Assembly (NCBI GenBank): GCA_003222275.1
Contig: QHVJ01000077.1
Location: forward strand, 1 to 61,881
Direction of reading: 5' to 3'
Length of the DNA stretch: 61,881 bases
From: Acidobacteriota bacterium
Lineage (GTDB): Bacteria > Acidobacteriota > Vicinamibacteria > Fen-336
Numbering within the stretch: the first letter of the stretch is position 1; each line of letters opens with the position of its first letter. The position numbers and the translations under genes are program-made. A model generated the notes under the pieces. The model had not been told where the DNA came from, searched no databases, and was given only the letters and a program-made list of their open reading frames with translations. This document shows positions 16,990 to 24,814 of the stretch, piece after piece.

Positions 16990-18261
16990 ATGCGGGACGT
17001 CGTCGTGGCCGGCGCCGTGCGGACACCGATCGGACGGTTCGGTGGCGCGCTCTCGACCCTCAGTCCCGCCCAGCTCGGGGCCGCCGCGGCCCGGGAAGCG
17101 CTGCGCCGCGCCGGCGTCGCCCCCGCCCAGGTGGACGACGTGCTCTTCGGCTGCGCTCGCCAGGCGGGGGCCGGGCCCAACGTCGCGAGGCAGGTGGCGT
17201 GGCGCGCAGGCGTCCCCCCGGAGATCCCGGCGGCCACCCTCAACATGGCCTGCGCCAGCAGCCTGAAGGCGATCGACCTCGCCTTTCGCGCCGTGCGCGA
17301 CGGAGATGCGCAGGTGGTGCTGGCCGGCGGGGTGGAGTCGATGAGCCGCGTGCCCTACCTGCTGACCGGGGCGCGATGGGGTTATCGCATGGGGGACCAG
17401 CCGCTCGTCGACGCGATGTACCAGGACGGCTTCCTCTGCCCGCTTTCCGAGATGATGATGGGGGAGACGGCCGAGCGGCTGGCCGAGCAGTATCACGTCG
17501 GCCGCGAGGAGCAGGACGCGTTCGCCCTGCGCAGCCAGCAGCGGGCGGCCCGCGCGCAAGTTCAAGGACGCTTCGACGCCGAGATCGTCCCGGTTCATGT
17601 ACCGCGCGTTCCGCAGCGAAGGCTTTCCTCTGACGCCGAGCGAGGATTCACTCCGCGCGAGGCGCTTGGATTGAAGATGGGGCCGGAGCGAGGACGCGCA
17701 TCTGATGAAGACGACGTGAGCCGAGACGAGCATCTGCGGCCGGAGACGACGGCGGCCACGCTCGCGAAGCTGCCCCCCGTGTTCAAGACGGAAGGGGGGA
17801 CCGTCACGGCGGGCAACTCGTCCGGGATCACGGACGGAGCCGCGGCGATGGTGGTGATGTCGGCCGAGCGGGCCGCCGAGCTGGGCGTGAAGCCCATGGC
17901 CACGGTGGTGGGTCTGGCTTCGGCGGGAGTCGACCCGCGCGTGATGGGCATCGGGGTGGTGCCCGCGGTGCGCCGCCTGCTCGAGAAATGCTCCCTGCGG
18001 CTCCAGGACTTCGACCTCGTGGAGCTGAACGAAGCGTTCGCCGCGCAGGTCATCGCCTGCGACCGCGAGCTGCGCCTCGATCCCGAGCGCCTCAACGTCA
18101 ACGGGGGAGCCATCGCGCTCGGCCATCCCATCGGCGCCACCGGCGCCCGCCTGGTCGTGAGCCTGCTGCACGAGATGGCGCGGCGCCGGGTGGGGCGCGG
18201 ACTGGCGACGCTCTGCGTGAGCGGCGGCATGGGCATGGCGGCGGCGTTCGAGGCGGTCTGA
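16990..18261 (+). CDS. Thiolase / acetyl-CoA acyltransferase with an extra internal segment
   Basis: The 423-residue enzyme cleaves or forms 3-ketoacyl-CoA. The acyl-accepting cysteine is in [12 protein letters not shown] (about 89). The C-terminal catalytic residues are in [18 protein letters not shown] (His) and [12 protein letters not shown] (Cys). Typical thiolases are about 390 residues; here about 30 extra residues follow [14 protein letters not shown] (about 206-240) before the family resumes at DEHLRPETT. The inserted DNA contains GAGCGAGGATTCACTCCGCG, which resembles the palindromic repeat seen elsewhere in the window. The gene heads an acyl-CoA cluster with crotonase and acyl-CoA dehydrogenase genes, consistent with beta-oxidation or a related degradation route. 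Confidence 0.9.
   Translation: MRDVVVAGAVRTPIGRFGGALSTLSPAQLGAAAAREALRRAGVAPAQVDDVLFGCARQAGAGPNVARQVAWRAGVPPEIPAATLNMACASSLKAIDLAFRAVRDGDAQVVLAGGVESMSRVPYLLTGARWGYRMGDQPLVDAMYQDGFLCPLSEMMMGETAERLAEQYHVGREEQDAFALRSQQRAARAQVQGRFDAEIVPVHVPRVPQRRLSSDAERGFTPREALGLKMGPERGRASDEDDVSRDEHLRPETTAATLAKLPPVFKTEGGTVTAGNSSGITDGAAAMVVMSAERAAELGVKPMATVVGLASAGVDPRVMGIGVVPAVRRLLEKCSLRLQDFDLVELNEAFAAQVIACDRELRLDPERLNVNGGAIALGHPIGATGARLVVSLLHEMARRRVGRGLATLCVSGGMGMAAAFEAV
17634..17700 (+). repeat. Possible degenerate palindromic-repeat copy inserted in frame in the thiolase gene
   Basis: The segment holds GAGCGAGGATTCACTCCGCG and a following GCGAGGCGC, close to the first hairpin module of the repeats at 10.4 and 30.6 kb. 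It coincides with the extra residues of the thiolase. In the same frame it reads GFTPREA where the array reads GLTPAKRA. Similarity is short, so this is tentative. Confidence 0.35.
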
Positions 18262-18272
18262 GGGAGGGGGAA

Positions 18273-19094
18273 ATGGCCGACGACGCGGAGAACACGCAGG
18301 ACCTCGACACCTACGCCCCGCGCCCCAGCACGGCGCGATTCCTGCAGGTCGCCGGGGGCAAGGGAGTCGCGCGCATCACGTTGAACCGGCCGCCCGCCAA
18401 CGTGCTGTCGATCGACCTCATGGACGAGCTCAACGCCGCGCTCGAGTCCCTGGACAACCAGCGCGACGTGAAGCTCGTGGTGCTGGCCGCGACGGGCAAG
18501 TACTTCTCCGCCGGCTTCGAGCTGGGCGACCACCTCGGGGACCGCGCCTACCTGATGATGGAAGCGTTCAAGAAGCTCTTCGACAACCTGGGCAAGCTCG
18601 ACCGCCTCGTCGTCGCCGTGGTCGCCGGGCCCGCGCTCGGCGCGGGCAGCATCCTGGCCGCCGGGTGCGACATGGTCCTGGCCGGCGCCAGCGCGAAGTT
18701 CGGACACCCCGAGATCAAGGGCGGCGTGTTCAACCCGATGGCCGCCGCGCTCCTGCCCCGGCTCGTCGGGCGAAAGCGCGCCTTCGAGTTGATCCTCGGA
18801 GGCGTCACGATCACGGCCGCGGAGGCCGAGCGTATCGGCCTCATCAGCCGCGCCGTCCCCGACGAGAAGCTCGAGGCCGAGGCGGCCGCCCTCGTCCAGC
18901 GTTACCAGGACGGCAGCGCCCCGATCCTGCAGCTCACGCGGCGCGCGATCGCCACCGGCCTGGACCAGCCGCTGGCCGATGCGATCCGCAATGCCGAGGA
19001 CATCTACCTCAACCAGCTCATGTCCACCGAGGACGCCGAGGAAGGCCTGAAGGCGATCATGGAGAAGCGCAAGCCGGTCTGGAAGGACCGCTGA
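18273..19094 (+). CDS. Enoyl-CoA hydratase/isomerase (crotonase) family protein
   Basis: The 273-residue protein is a crotonase-fold acyl-CoA enzyme. [20 protein letters not shown] begins the fold, and the oxyanion-hole regions are [11 protein letters not shown] and [15 protein letters not shown]. The second catalytic glutamate of enoyl-CoA hydratase is kept (GHPEIKGG), but the first, in the family's GGGCELA, is Ile here (GAGSILA). It may therefore be a dienoyl- or other specialised hydratase or isomerase rather than a standard hydratase. It follows the thiolase by 11 bases with a strong GAGGGGGAAATG context. Its stop shares a base with the next start. Confidence 0.85.
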   Translation: MADDAENTQDLDTYAPRPSTARFLQVAGGKGVARITLNRPPANVLSIDLMDELNAALESLDNQRDVKLVVLAATGKYFSAGFELGDHLGDRAYLMMEAFKKLFDNLGKLDRLVVAVVAGPALGAGSILAAGCDMVLAGASAKFGHPEIKGGVFNPMAAALLPRLVGRKRAFELILGGVTITAAEAERIGLISRAVPDEKLEAEAAALVQRYQDGSAPILQLTRRAIATGLDQPLADAIRNAEDIYLNQLMSTEDAEEGLKAIMEKRKPVWKDR

Positions 19095-19369
19095 TGGCGC
19101 GCTGGCGCTCGGACGGCTGGGTGCAGGTGGCGGAGACGGGCCAGCCCTACGAAGGAGAGCTGATCGCATTGCGCCTCCGGGCCGCGGGAATCGAGGCGAA
19201 GGTGGTGGACCAGACCTTCCGGCAGGAGCCGCTGCCGAGCGTGCGCTCGTTCGCGGTCGTGCGCGTGCTGGTCCCGGACGGCGAGGAGGAGCGCGCGCGC
19301 GAGGCCCTGGCCCGGCCGGCCGATCTTCCCGCGGAGGCCAGCGATGTCCCCGAGGCCGACGAGGAATAG
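19094..19369 (+). CDS. Small DUF2007-like protein
   Basis: The 91-residue protein resembles the DUF2007 'putative signal transducing protein' family: [20 protein letters not shown], then [10 protein letters not shown], then [17 protein letters not shown]. The fold is ferredoxin-like and small. It has an acidic tail ([10 protein letters not shown]). It overlaps the crotonase stop by one base and is followed two bases later by the acyl-CoA dehydrogenase. It is clearly part of the operon, but its role there is unknown. Confidence 0.65.
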   Translation: MARWRSDGWVQVAETGQPYEGELIALRLRAAGIEAKVVDQTFRQEPLPSVRSFAVVRVLVPDGEEERAREALARPADLPAEASDVPEADEE

Positions 19370-19371
19370 CC

Positions 19372-20574
19372 ATGATCTCATTCGACCTGTCCGAGGAGCA
19401 CCGCGCGGTCGAGCAGACCGTCCGCGACTGGGCGGGCCGCGAGGTGGCCCCGAAGATCCACGACCTCGACCGTGAGCACCGCTTCGAGCGGGGCTTCCTC
19501 AAGGGCATGGCCGACCTGCACCTGCTCGGCATCTGCATCCCCGAGGAGTGGGGCGGGGCGGGGATGGACTACCTGAGCCTCGGGGTGGTGTGCGAGGAGC
19601 TCGAGTACGTGGACACCCATCTGCGCGTGATCATGTCCGTGCACGTCGGCCTCAACTGCATGACCGTGTGGTGCTGGGGCAGCGACGACCAGAAGAAGAA
19701 GTACCTGGCCCCCCAGGCGCGGGGGGAGAAGATCGCCACCTACGGGCTCACCGAGCCCAACGCGGGGAGCGATGCGGTCGGCATCCAGTCGACCGCCGTG
19801 CGCAAGGGCGACCGCTACGTTCTCAACGGCGAGAAGGTGTGGATCAGCCTCGCCGACGTCGCCGACCACTTCATCGTCTTCGCGTGGACCGACCAGGAGA
19901 AGAAGAAGAACCGGGACCACAAGGGGCTCAGCGCCTTCATCGTGGAGCGGGCGTTCAAGGGCTTCAGCTCGTACACGATCAAGGAGAAGTGGGGCATCCT
20001 GGCCGGCAACACGGGCGGGTTCTCCATGGACAACATGGAGGTGCCGGCGGAGAACCGGCTCGGGCAGGAAGGCGAGGGGTTCGGGATCGCCATGTTCGCG
20101 CTCGAGAACGGCCGCTACACGGTGGCCTCGGGCGCCACCGGACTCATCCGCGCGTGCCTGGACGCGTCCGTCAAGTACGCCCGGGAGCGCAAGACGTTCG
20201 GCAAGGCCATCGGCGAGCACCAGCTCGTGAAGGAGATGATCGCCGAGATGGTCTCGGACTACGACGCGGCCCGCCTGCTCTGGCTGCGGGCAGGCTGGCT
20301 CAAGAACGAGGGCCGCCGCAACACGCGCGAGACGTCGCTCGCGAAGTGGTTCGCCACCGTGAAGAGCGAGCGGGCCGCCTCCGACTGCGTGCAGATCCAC
20401 GGCGGGAACGGGTACTCCGACGAGTACCCGGCCGGCCGCTTCTACCGCAACTCCAAGGCCGCCGTCATCTACGAAGGGACCCGCGAGATCCACAAGGTCA
20501 TGCAGGCGGACTACGCCCTGGGCTTCCGGCAGGACAAGCCACGCCGGGTCGAGCTGCCCCCCTACAAGCGGTGA
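19372..20574 (+). CDS. Acyl-CoA dehydrogenase
   Basis: The 400-residue FAD enzyme oxidises an acyl-CoA to the 2-enoyl-CoA and passes electrons to ETF. FAD/substrate motifs are [12 protein letters not shown] (about 124) and the [19 protein letters not shown] region. The C-terminal signature is [20 protein letters not shown], with the catalytic base in [14 protein letters not shown] (Glu about 370). The unusual [20 protein letters not shown] region recalls glutaryl-CoA-type and cyclic acyl-CoA dehydrogenases, but substrate cannot be assigned. It is last in the thiolase-crotonase-DUF2007 operon. Confidence 0.92.
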   Translation: MISFDLSEEHRAVEQTVRDWAGREVAPKIHDLDREHRFERGFLKGMADLHLLGICIPEEWGGAGMDYLSLGVVCEELEYVDTHLRVIMSVHVGLNCMTVWCWGSDDQKKKYLAPQARGEKIATYGLTEPNAGSDAVGIQSTAVRKGDRYVLNGEKVWISLADVADHFIVFAWTDQEKKKNRDHKGLSAFIVERAFKGFSSYTIKEKWGILAGNTGGFSMDNMEVPAENRLGQEGEGFGIAMFALENGRYTVASGATGLIRACLDASVKYARERKTFGKAIGEHQLVKEMIAEMVSDYDAARLLWLRAGWLKNEGRRNTRETSLAKWFATVKSERAASDCVQIHGGNGYSDEYPAGRFYRNSKAAVIYEGTREIHKVMQADYALGFRQDKPRRVELPPYKR

Positions 20575-20582
20575 ACGGATTC

Positions 20583-20664
20583 AACGCGGAGAACGCGGCG
20601 AACGAACGAAGAGGATCGATTCTTTCCTCCGCGCCCTCTCCGTTACCTCCGCGTCCTCCGCGTT
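20583..20664. repeat. Palindromic intergenic repeat upstream of glpX
   Basis: The left arm AACGCGGAGAACGCGG (20583-20598) pairs with CCGCGTCCTCCGCGTT (20649-20664) at 15 of 16 positions. A pyrimidine-rich TTTCCTCCGCGCCC lies between. The right edge continues into AAGAGGAAAT, which serves as the glpX ribosome site. It is unrelated to the GCGGGATT repeat family. It fills nearly the whole gap between the acyl-CoA dehydrogenase and glpX. Confidence 0.6.
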
Positions 20665-20679
20665 AAGAGGAAATAGCCC

Positions 20680-21645
20680 ATGCATCGAGACGACCTGTTC
20701 CTGGAGTTCGTGAGGGTGGTGGAGAGGGCGGCCATGGCCGCCGCCCGCACCATGGGCCAGGGAGACCGCAAGTACTCCGACCAGGTGGCGGTCGAGTCGA
20801 TGCGCAAGGAGATGGAGAGCGTCGACATCGACGGCACGATCGTGATCGGTGAGGGCGAGCGGGACGAGGCGCCCATGCTCTACATCGGCGAGAAGGTCGG
20901 CCGCGGCGGCTTCCCGGTCGACATCGCCGTCGACCCGCTGGAGGGCACGAACCTGTGCGCCACCGGCACGCCCAACGCCATCGCCGTCATCGCCGCCGCC
21001 GAGAAGGGCGGCCTCTTGAACGCGCCCGACATCTACATGGAGAAGCTCGTCGTGGGGCCGTCGTCCAAGGGCAAGGTCGACATCAACGCCCCGGTGGAGG
21101 ACAACCTCAAGGCGCTCGCCAAGGCGCTCGACCGCGAGGTCCACGACCTGGTGATCATCGTGCTCGACCGGCCCCGCCACGAGCGGCTCATCGCCGACAT
21201 CCGCAAGGCGGGGGCGCGCATCCGGCTCATCAGCGACGGCGACCTCTCCGCCGGGATCTCGGCCGCGGTCGTGGGCACCGGAGTACATGCGGTCATGGGG
21301 ACGGGCGGCGCGCCGGAGGGTGTCCTCACCGCGGCGGCCATGAGGTGCCTGAACGGCGAGATCCAGGGCAAGCTGGTCATGACCAAGCCCGCCGACCGCG
21401 AGCGCCTGAAGAAGATGGGGATCACCGACCTGGAGAAGGTCTACCGCACCGAGGACCTGGCCCCCGGCCCCAGCGTCATCTTCGCGGCCGCCGGCGTGAC
21501 CGACGGCGCCCTGCTCAAGGGCGTCCGGTTCTTCGGAGACGGCTTGCGTACCCATACCCTGGTGATGACGACGGTGCCCCACCAGGTCCGCTTCATCGAC
21601 ACGATCCACGCCAAGGACGACCCCGACGTCAAGATCCGCTTCTGA
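20680..21645 (+). CDS. glpX: Class II fructose-1,6-bisphosphatase
   Basis: This 321-residue cytoplasmic enzyme makes fructose-6-phosphate in gluconeogenesis. Family motifs are [35 protein letters not shown] and [17 protein letters not shown] (metal-binding acidic residues), [11 protein letters not shown] and [15 protein letters not shown]. Length is normal for GlpX. The ATG has GAGGAAAT upstream, supplied by the edge of a palindromic repeat. No neighbour shares its pathway. Confidence 0.95.
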   Translation: MHRDDLFLEFVRVVERAAMAAARTMGQGDRKYSDQVAVESMRKEMESVDIDGTIVIGEGERDEAPMLYIGEKVGRGGFPVDIAVDPLEGTNLCATGTPNAIAVIAAAEKGGLLNAPDIYMEKLVVGPSSKGKVDINAPVEDNLKALAKALDREVHDLVIIVLDRPRHERLIADIRKAGARIRLISDGDLSAGISAAVVGTGVHAVMGTGGAPEGVLTAAAMRCLNGEIQGKLVMTKPADRERLKKMGITDLEKVYRTEDLAPGPSVIFAAAGVTDGALLKGVRFFGDGLRTHTLVMTTVPHQVRFIDTIHAKDDPDVKIRF

Positions 21646-21984
21646 CGTTCAGGCCCTGTGAGGGCCCCCACAGACGGCGAGCGTTCAAATCGAGCACCAT
21701 GGAACGCTTACTGGATCCTCGCGTCCAAGTTTTCCTGATGGCTTTCCCCGGTTGTCTCCTCCGACCCCCCTGGCAGCCGGCGGAGTGTAGTCCCCTCCAT
21801 GACTTACTCGCCGGAGCCTCATTTTCTGCTTGACATAGAGGGGGACGTCTGCTAGCTTCAGCCAGCACTTTAACTATTTTTTGTAAGTCAGTATCGCCTC
21901 GTAAGTTTCGTTTCGGGGGGGCCAGTTGGCGCATCGGGGACGAGTGATCGAGGATAACCGCCGTCTGTAAAGAGAGAGGCTGGC
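21646..21984 (+). other. 339-base non-coding region between glpX and pilM
   Basis: No convincing gene lies here. It holds a short hairpin after glpX (GGCCCT gtg AGGGCC, 21652-21666) without a T run. There is an AT-richer stretch with the pilM promoter (21830-21858), then about 120 bases of untranslated leader that includes CTATTTTTTG at about 21874. In the leader GCCAG (about 21920) can pair with CTGGC just before the pilM start. I could not match it to a known riboswitch. Confidence 0.6.
21830..21858 (+). promoter_or_regulatory. Sigma-70-type promoter of the pilMNOPQ operon
   Basis: TTGACA (21830-21835) is followed after 17 bp by TAGCTT (21853-21858), which is preceded by TGC as an extended -10. 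It predicts a start near 21865 and a leader of about 120 bases before the TTG start of pilM. Confidence 0.7.
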
Positions 21985-23052
21985 TTGGCGCTCTTCGGAA
22001 AGAAAAAGGGCCTTGTGGGCGTGGATATAGGTTCATCGGCTATCAAGGTGGTTGAGCTGAGGCCCGGCGGCAAGGGCGGCAACGAGTACCAGCTCGCCAA
22101 CCTGGGCCTCGAGCCGCTTCCGCCCGAGGCCATCGTCGACGGAGCCATCATGGACTCGGGCGCGGTCATCGACGCCATCCAACGGCTCTTCACGGCGCAG
22201 AAGATCAAGACGAGCGAGGTCGCCACCAGCGTCTCCGGCAATGCAGTGATCGTCAAGAAGATCAGCCTCCCCCAGATGACCACCGAGGAGCTGGCCGAGT
22301 CGATCCACTGGGAAGCCGAGCAGTACATCCCTTTCGACATCCAGGACGTCTCGCTGGACTACGAGGTCGTGGAAGGCGGCGGCTCGGGCGGAAACATGGA
22401 CGTGCTGCTGGTGGCGGTGAAGAAGGACAAGATCGGCGACTACACCTCGGCCATCAGCCAGGCGGGCAAGAACCCCTCGATCGTGGACGTGGACGTCTTC
22501 GCCCTCCAGAACTGCTACGAGGTGAACTACGGCATCGACGCCGGGCGCGTCGTCGCGCTGCTGAACGTGGGCGCCTCCATCATGAACATCAACATCACCA
22601 AGGGCGCCACGTCCATCTTCAACCGCGACATCGCGGTCGGCGGCAACCAGTACACCGACGCCATCCAGAAGGACCTGAACCTCTCGTTCGACCAGGCCGA
22701 GGCGCTGAAGAAGGGCGCGCGGGTGGAGGGAGCCAACCCCGACAACCTGCAGCCGATCCTGCAGGCCGTTTCCGAGAACATCGCCCTCGAGATCCAGAAG
22801 ACCTTCGACTTCTTCAAGGCCACGAGCTCCGAGGACCGCATCGACCGCATCTTCCTCTCCGGGGGCACGGCCAAGGTGAAGGGGCTGCAGGAGCTGCTGG
22901 CCGACCGCTTCGACGCGGGGGTGGAGTTGCTCAACCCGTTCAACAGCGTCACCTACAACCCACGTGACTTCGACCCGGACTTCATCAGCGACATTGGCCC
23001 CCAGGCCGCCATCGCCGTGGGGCTGGCGGCCCGAAAGGTGGGGGATCGATGA
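21985..23052 (+). CDS. pilM: Type IV pilus assembly protein PilM
   Basis: The 355-residue actin-like cytoplasmic protein links the PilN/PilO inner-membrane platform to the pilus motor. The FtsA/actin-type nucleotide motif VGVDIGSSAIKVVEL (about residue 11) follows the family's MALFGKKK start. Later motifs are SISLPQMTTEELAESIHWEAEQYIP-like (here KKISLPQMTTEELAE) and the phosphate-2 loop FLSGGTAKVKGL (about 290). The start is TTG with GAGAGAGG upstream. It begins a five-gene operon with four-base overlap to pilN. Confidence 0.95.
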   Translation: MALFGKKKGLVGVDIGSSAIKVVELRPGGKGGNEYQLANLGLEPLPPEAIVDGAIMDSGAVIDAIQRLFTAQKIKTSEVATSVSGNAVIVKKISLPQMTTEELAESIHWEAEQYIPFDIQDVSLDYEVVEGGGSGGNMDVLLVAVKKDKIGDYTSAISQAGKNPSIVDVDVFALQNCYEVNYGIDAGRVVALLNVGASIMNINITKGATSIFNRDIAVGGNQYTDAIQKDLNLSFDQAEALKKGARVEGANPDNLQPILQAVSENIALEIQKTFDFFKATSSEDRIDRIFLSGGTAKVKGLQELLADRFDAGVELLNPFNSVTYNPRDFDPDFISDIGPQAAIAVGLAARKVGDR

Positions 23053-23675
23053 TCCGCGTCAACCTCCTCGCCCCCGAGCGGCCGACCAAGACGAAGAAGG
23101 CCCGGTCGGTGTCGGTCGCCCCCGGCGCGGTGCAGGTCTACCTCTTCCTGGCCCTCTTCGCGGGGGGCGCGCTCGTGGTCTGCGCCGCCCTCTGGTGGTA
23201 CGAGTCCACCAAGATCAAGAAGCTCGACGCCGACATCGCGACCGCGGAGCAGCGCCAGCGCGAGCTGCAGGCGATCAAGGTCCAGGTCGACGCCCTGGAA
23301 GCGAAGCGCCGGACCTTCCAGCAGAAGGTGGACCTCATCGAGCGCCTCAAGGCCGCGCAGTCGGAGCCCGTCCATCTGCTGGACGAGATCTCGAAGAACC
23401 TTCCCGACTTCGTGTGGCTGACGTCGCTGGACCAGGCGGGGCCGATCGTCAAGCTCTCGGGGCAGAGCAGCGGGTACACCTCCGTCGCCGACTTCATCAG
23501 CGCGCTGCAGCGGAGCGGCTATTTCCCGCTCGTGGACCTCGTCTCCAGCGCGGAGAACAACAACATCGTGACCTTCACCCTGCAGGCTAACTTCAAGAGC
23601 CCGGAAGTGGCGGCCAGGGAAGCCGCCGCCGCCGCCCGGCCTCCCATCCCGGGGTCGACCCCGGCCAGGCCGTAG
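23049..23675 (+). CDS. pilN: Type IV pilus assembly protein PilN
   Basis: The 208-residue bitopic inner-membrane protein of the pilus alignment complex opens MIRVNLLAPE, the segment that binds PilM. A membrane helix spans about residues 28-50. It is followed by a coiled coil and a ferredoxin-like periplasmic domain (VWLTSLDQAGPIVKLSGQS). The tail is Ala/Pro rich. It overlaps the pilM stop (ATGA) and is followed after 15 bases by pilO. Confidence 0.93.
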   Translation: MIRVNLLAPERPTKTKKARSVSVAPGAVQVYLFLALFAGGALVVCAALWWYESTKIKKLDADIATAEQRQRELQAIKVQVDALEAKRRTFQQKVDLIERLKAAQSEPVHLLDEISKNLPDFVWLTSLDQAGPIVKLSGQSSGYTSVADFISALQRSGYFPLVDLVSSAENNNIVTFTLQANFKSPEVAAREAAAAARPPIPGSTPARP

Positions 23676-23690
23676 GCGGGGAAAGGAAAG

Positions 23691-24305
23691 ATGGCGGACA
23701 ACGCACTCACGAAGCTCTCGCTCGGCGGACAGCTCGGCGTCTCCGTGGCCGCCGCCGTCGTCATCGGGGTGGCCTTCTACTACGGGTACTTCTCGGCCGC
23801 CCGGGAGGAGGAGAACACGAAGAGCGCGAAGCTCGAAGGGCTTCGGCAGGAGATCCGGCAGCTGGAGGTGACCGCCAACAAGCTCCAGGAGTTCCAGCGC
23901 GAGGTCGCGCAGCTGGAGGCCAAGCTCGAGACGCTCAAGCGGATCCTGCCTCCCGAGAAGGAAACCCCCGACCTGATGAGGAAGGTGCAGGCGCTGGCCT
24001 CGCAGTCCAACCTCACGATCAAGAACTTCACGCCCAGCGCGGTCATCAACCGCGATTTCTACCAGGAATGGCCGATCAACATGGCCGTCGACGGCAGCTA
24101 CCACAACCTGGGGATGTTCTTCGACCGCGTCAGCCGCCTCTCGCGGCTGGTGAACATCGGGAACCTCAAGATCGCCAACAAGGGCGAGCAGACCGTGAGC
24201 AACACGATCTCGGCCCAGTGCGTCGCGACGACCTTCGTATACGTGGAACCTTCCCCGCCGCCAGTGCGGCCCGGTGCGGCGCCGGCCCCGACCGGAGCCC
24301 GCTGA
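23691..24305 (+). CDS. pilO: Type IV pilus assembly protein PilO
   Basis: The 204-residue inner-membrane protein pairs with PilN. One membrane helix lies at about residues 15-36. It is followed by a coiled coil (LRQEIRQLEVTANKLQEFQR) and a periplasmic domain with the family's ILPPEKETPDLMRKVQ and FFDRVSRLSRLVNI segments. AAGGAAAG precedes the ATG. The stop shares a base with the pilP start. Confidence 0.93.
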   Translation: MADNALTKLSLGGQLGVSVAAAVVIGVAFYYGYFSAAREEENTKSAKLEGLRQEIRQLEVTANKLQEFQREVAQLEAKLETLKRILPPEKETPDLMRKVQALASQSNLTIKNFTPSAVINRDFYQEWPINMAVDGSYHNLGMFFDRVSRLSRLVNIGNLKIANKGEQTVSNTISAQCVATTFVYVEPSPPPVRPGAAPAPTGAR

Positions 24306-24814
24306 TGAGCCGCCCGGCGACGCTCGCGCTCTTGATCCTGGCCCTGGGTGTGGCCGGGGCCGCACCCGCCCTCGCCCAGGCACCGGCGGCGCCTCCCTCT
24401 CCGGCGTCCCCCGCCGCCGACAGCCTGAAGTCGATCGGGACGGACGTGCCGGGCTCCTCCGAGGGCTACACCTACAACCCGATGGGCCGCCGGGATCCCT
24501 TCGTGAGCCTGTTGAAGCCGGTGTCGCCTGACCAGGGCCCCAAGACGAGGCGGCCGGGCATGGAAGGCTTCCTGATCCAGGAGGTGGCGCTCAAGGGCAT
24601 CGTGAAGACCCCCAAGGGCTACATCGCGATGCTCCTGGGAACCGACGGCAAGTCGTACTTCGTGGGCGTCGGCCAGCGCCTCTTCGATGGCGTGGTGACC
24701 GCCATCGACGCGACCACGGTGACCTTCCGGCAGGAGGTGACGGACCCCCTGTCGACCGTGAAGAGCCGCGACGTGAAGAAGACCCTGTATCCGTCCGAGG
24801 AGGCGAGGCAATGA
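24305..24814 (+). CDS. pilP: Type IV pilus assembly protein PilP
   Basis: The 169-residue periplasmic protein links PilN/PilO to the secretin PilQ. It has a signal peptide (LLILALGVAGAAPALAQ), an Ala/Pro linker, YNPMGRRDPFVSLL (the family's 'GRRDPF' motif) and a C-terminal beta domain (GIVKTPKGYIAMLLG to the end). No lipobox cysteine is seen, unlike many PilP proteins. It overlaps pilQ by ATGA. Confidence 0.9.
   Translation: MSRPATLALLILALGVAGAAPALAQAPAAPPSPASPAADSLKSIGTDVPGSSEGYTYNPMGRRDPFVSLLKPVSPDQGPKTRRPGMEGFLIQEVALKGIVKTPKGYIAMLLGTDGKSYFVGVGQRLFDGVVTAIDATTVTFRQEVTDPLSTVKSRDVKKTLYPSEEARQ

Noticed and set aside
21652..21666. Intrinsic terminator after glpX
   Set aside because: The six-base stem GGCCCT/AGGGCC has a three-base loop but no T run, so termination there is not supported.
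21859..21984. Cyclic-di-GMP or related riboswitch before pilM
   Set aside because: The position fits, but I do not see the conserved tetraloop-receptor or core sequences of the known classes.
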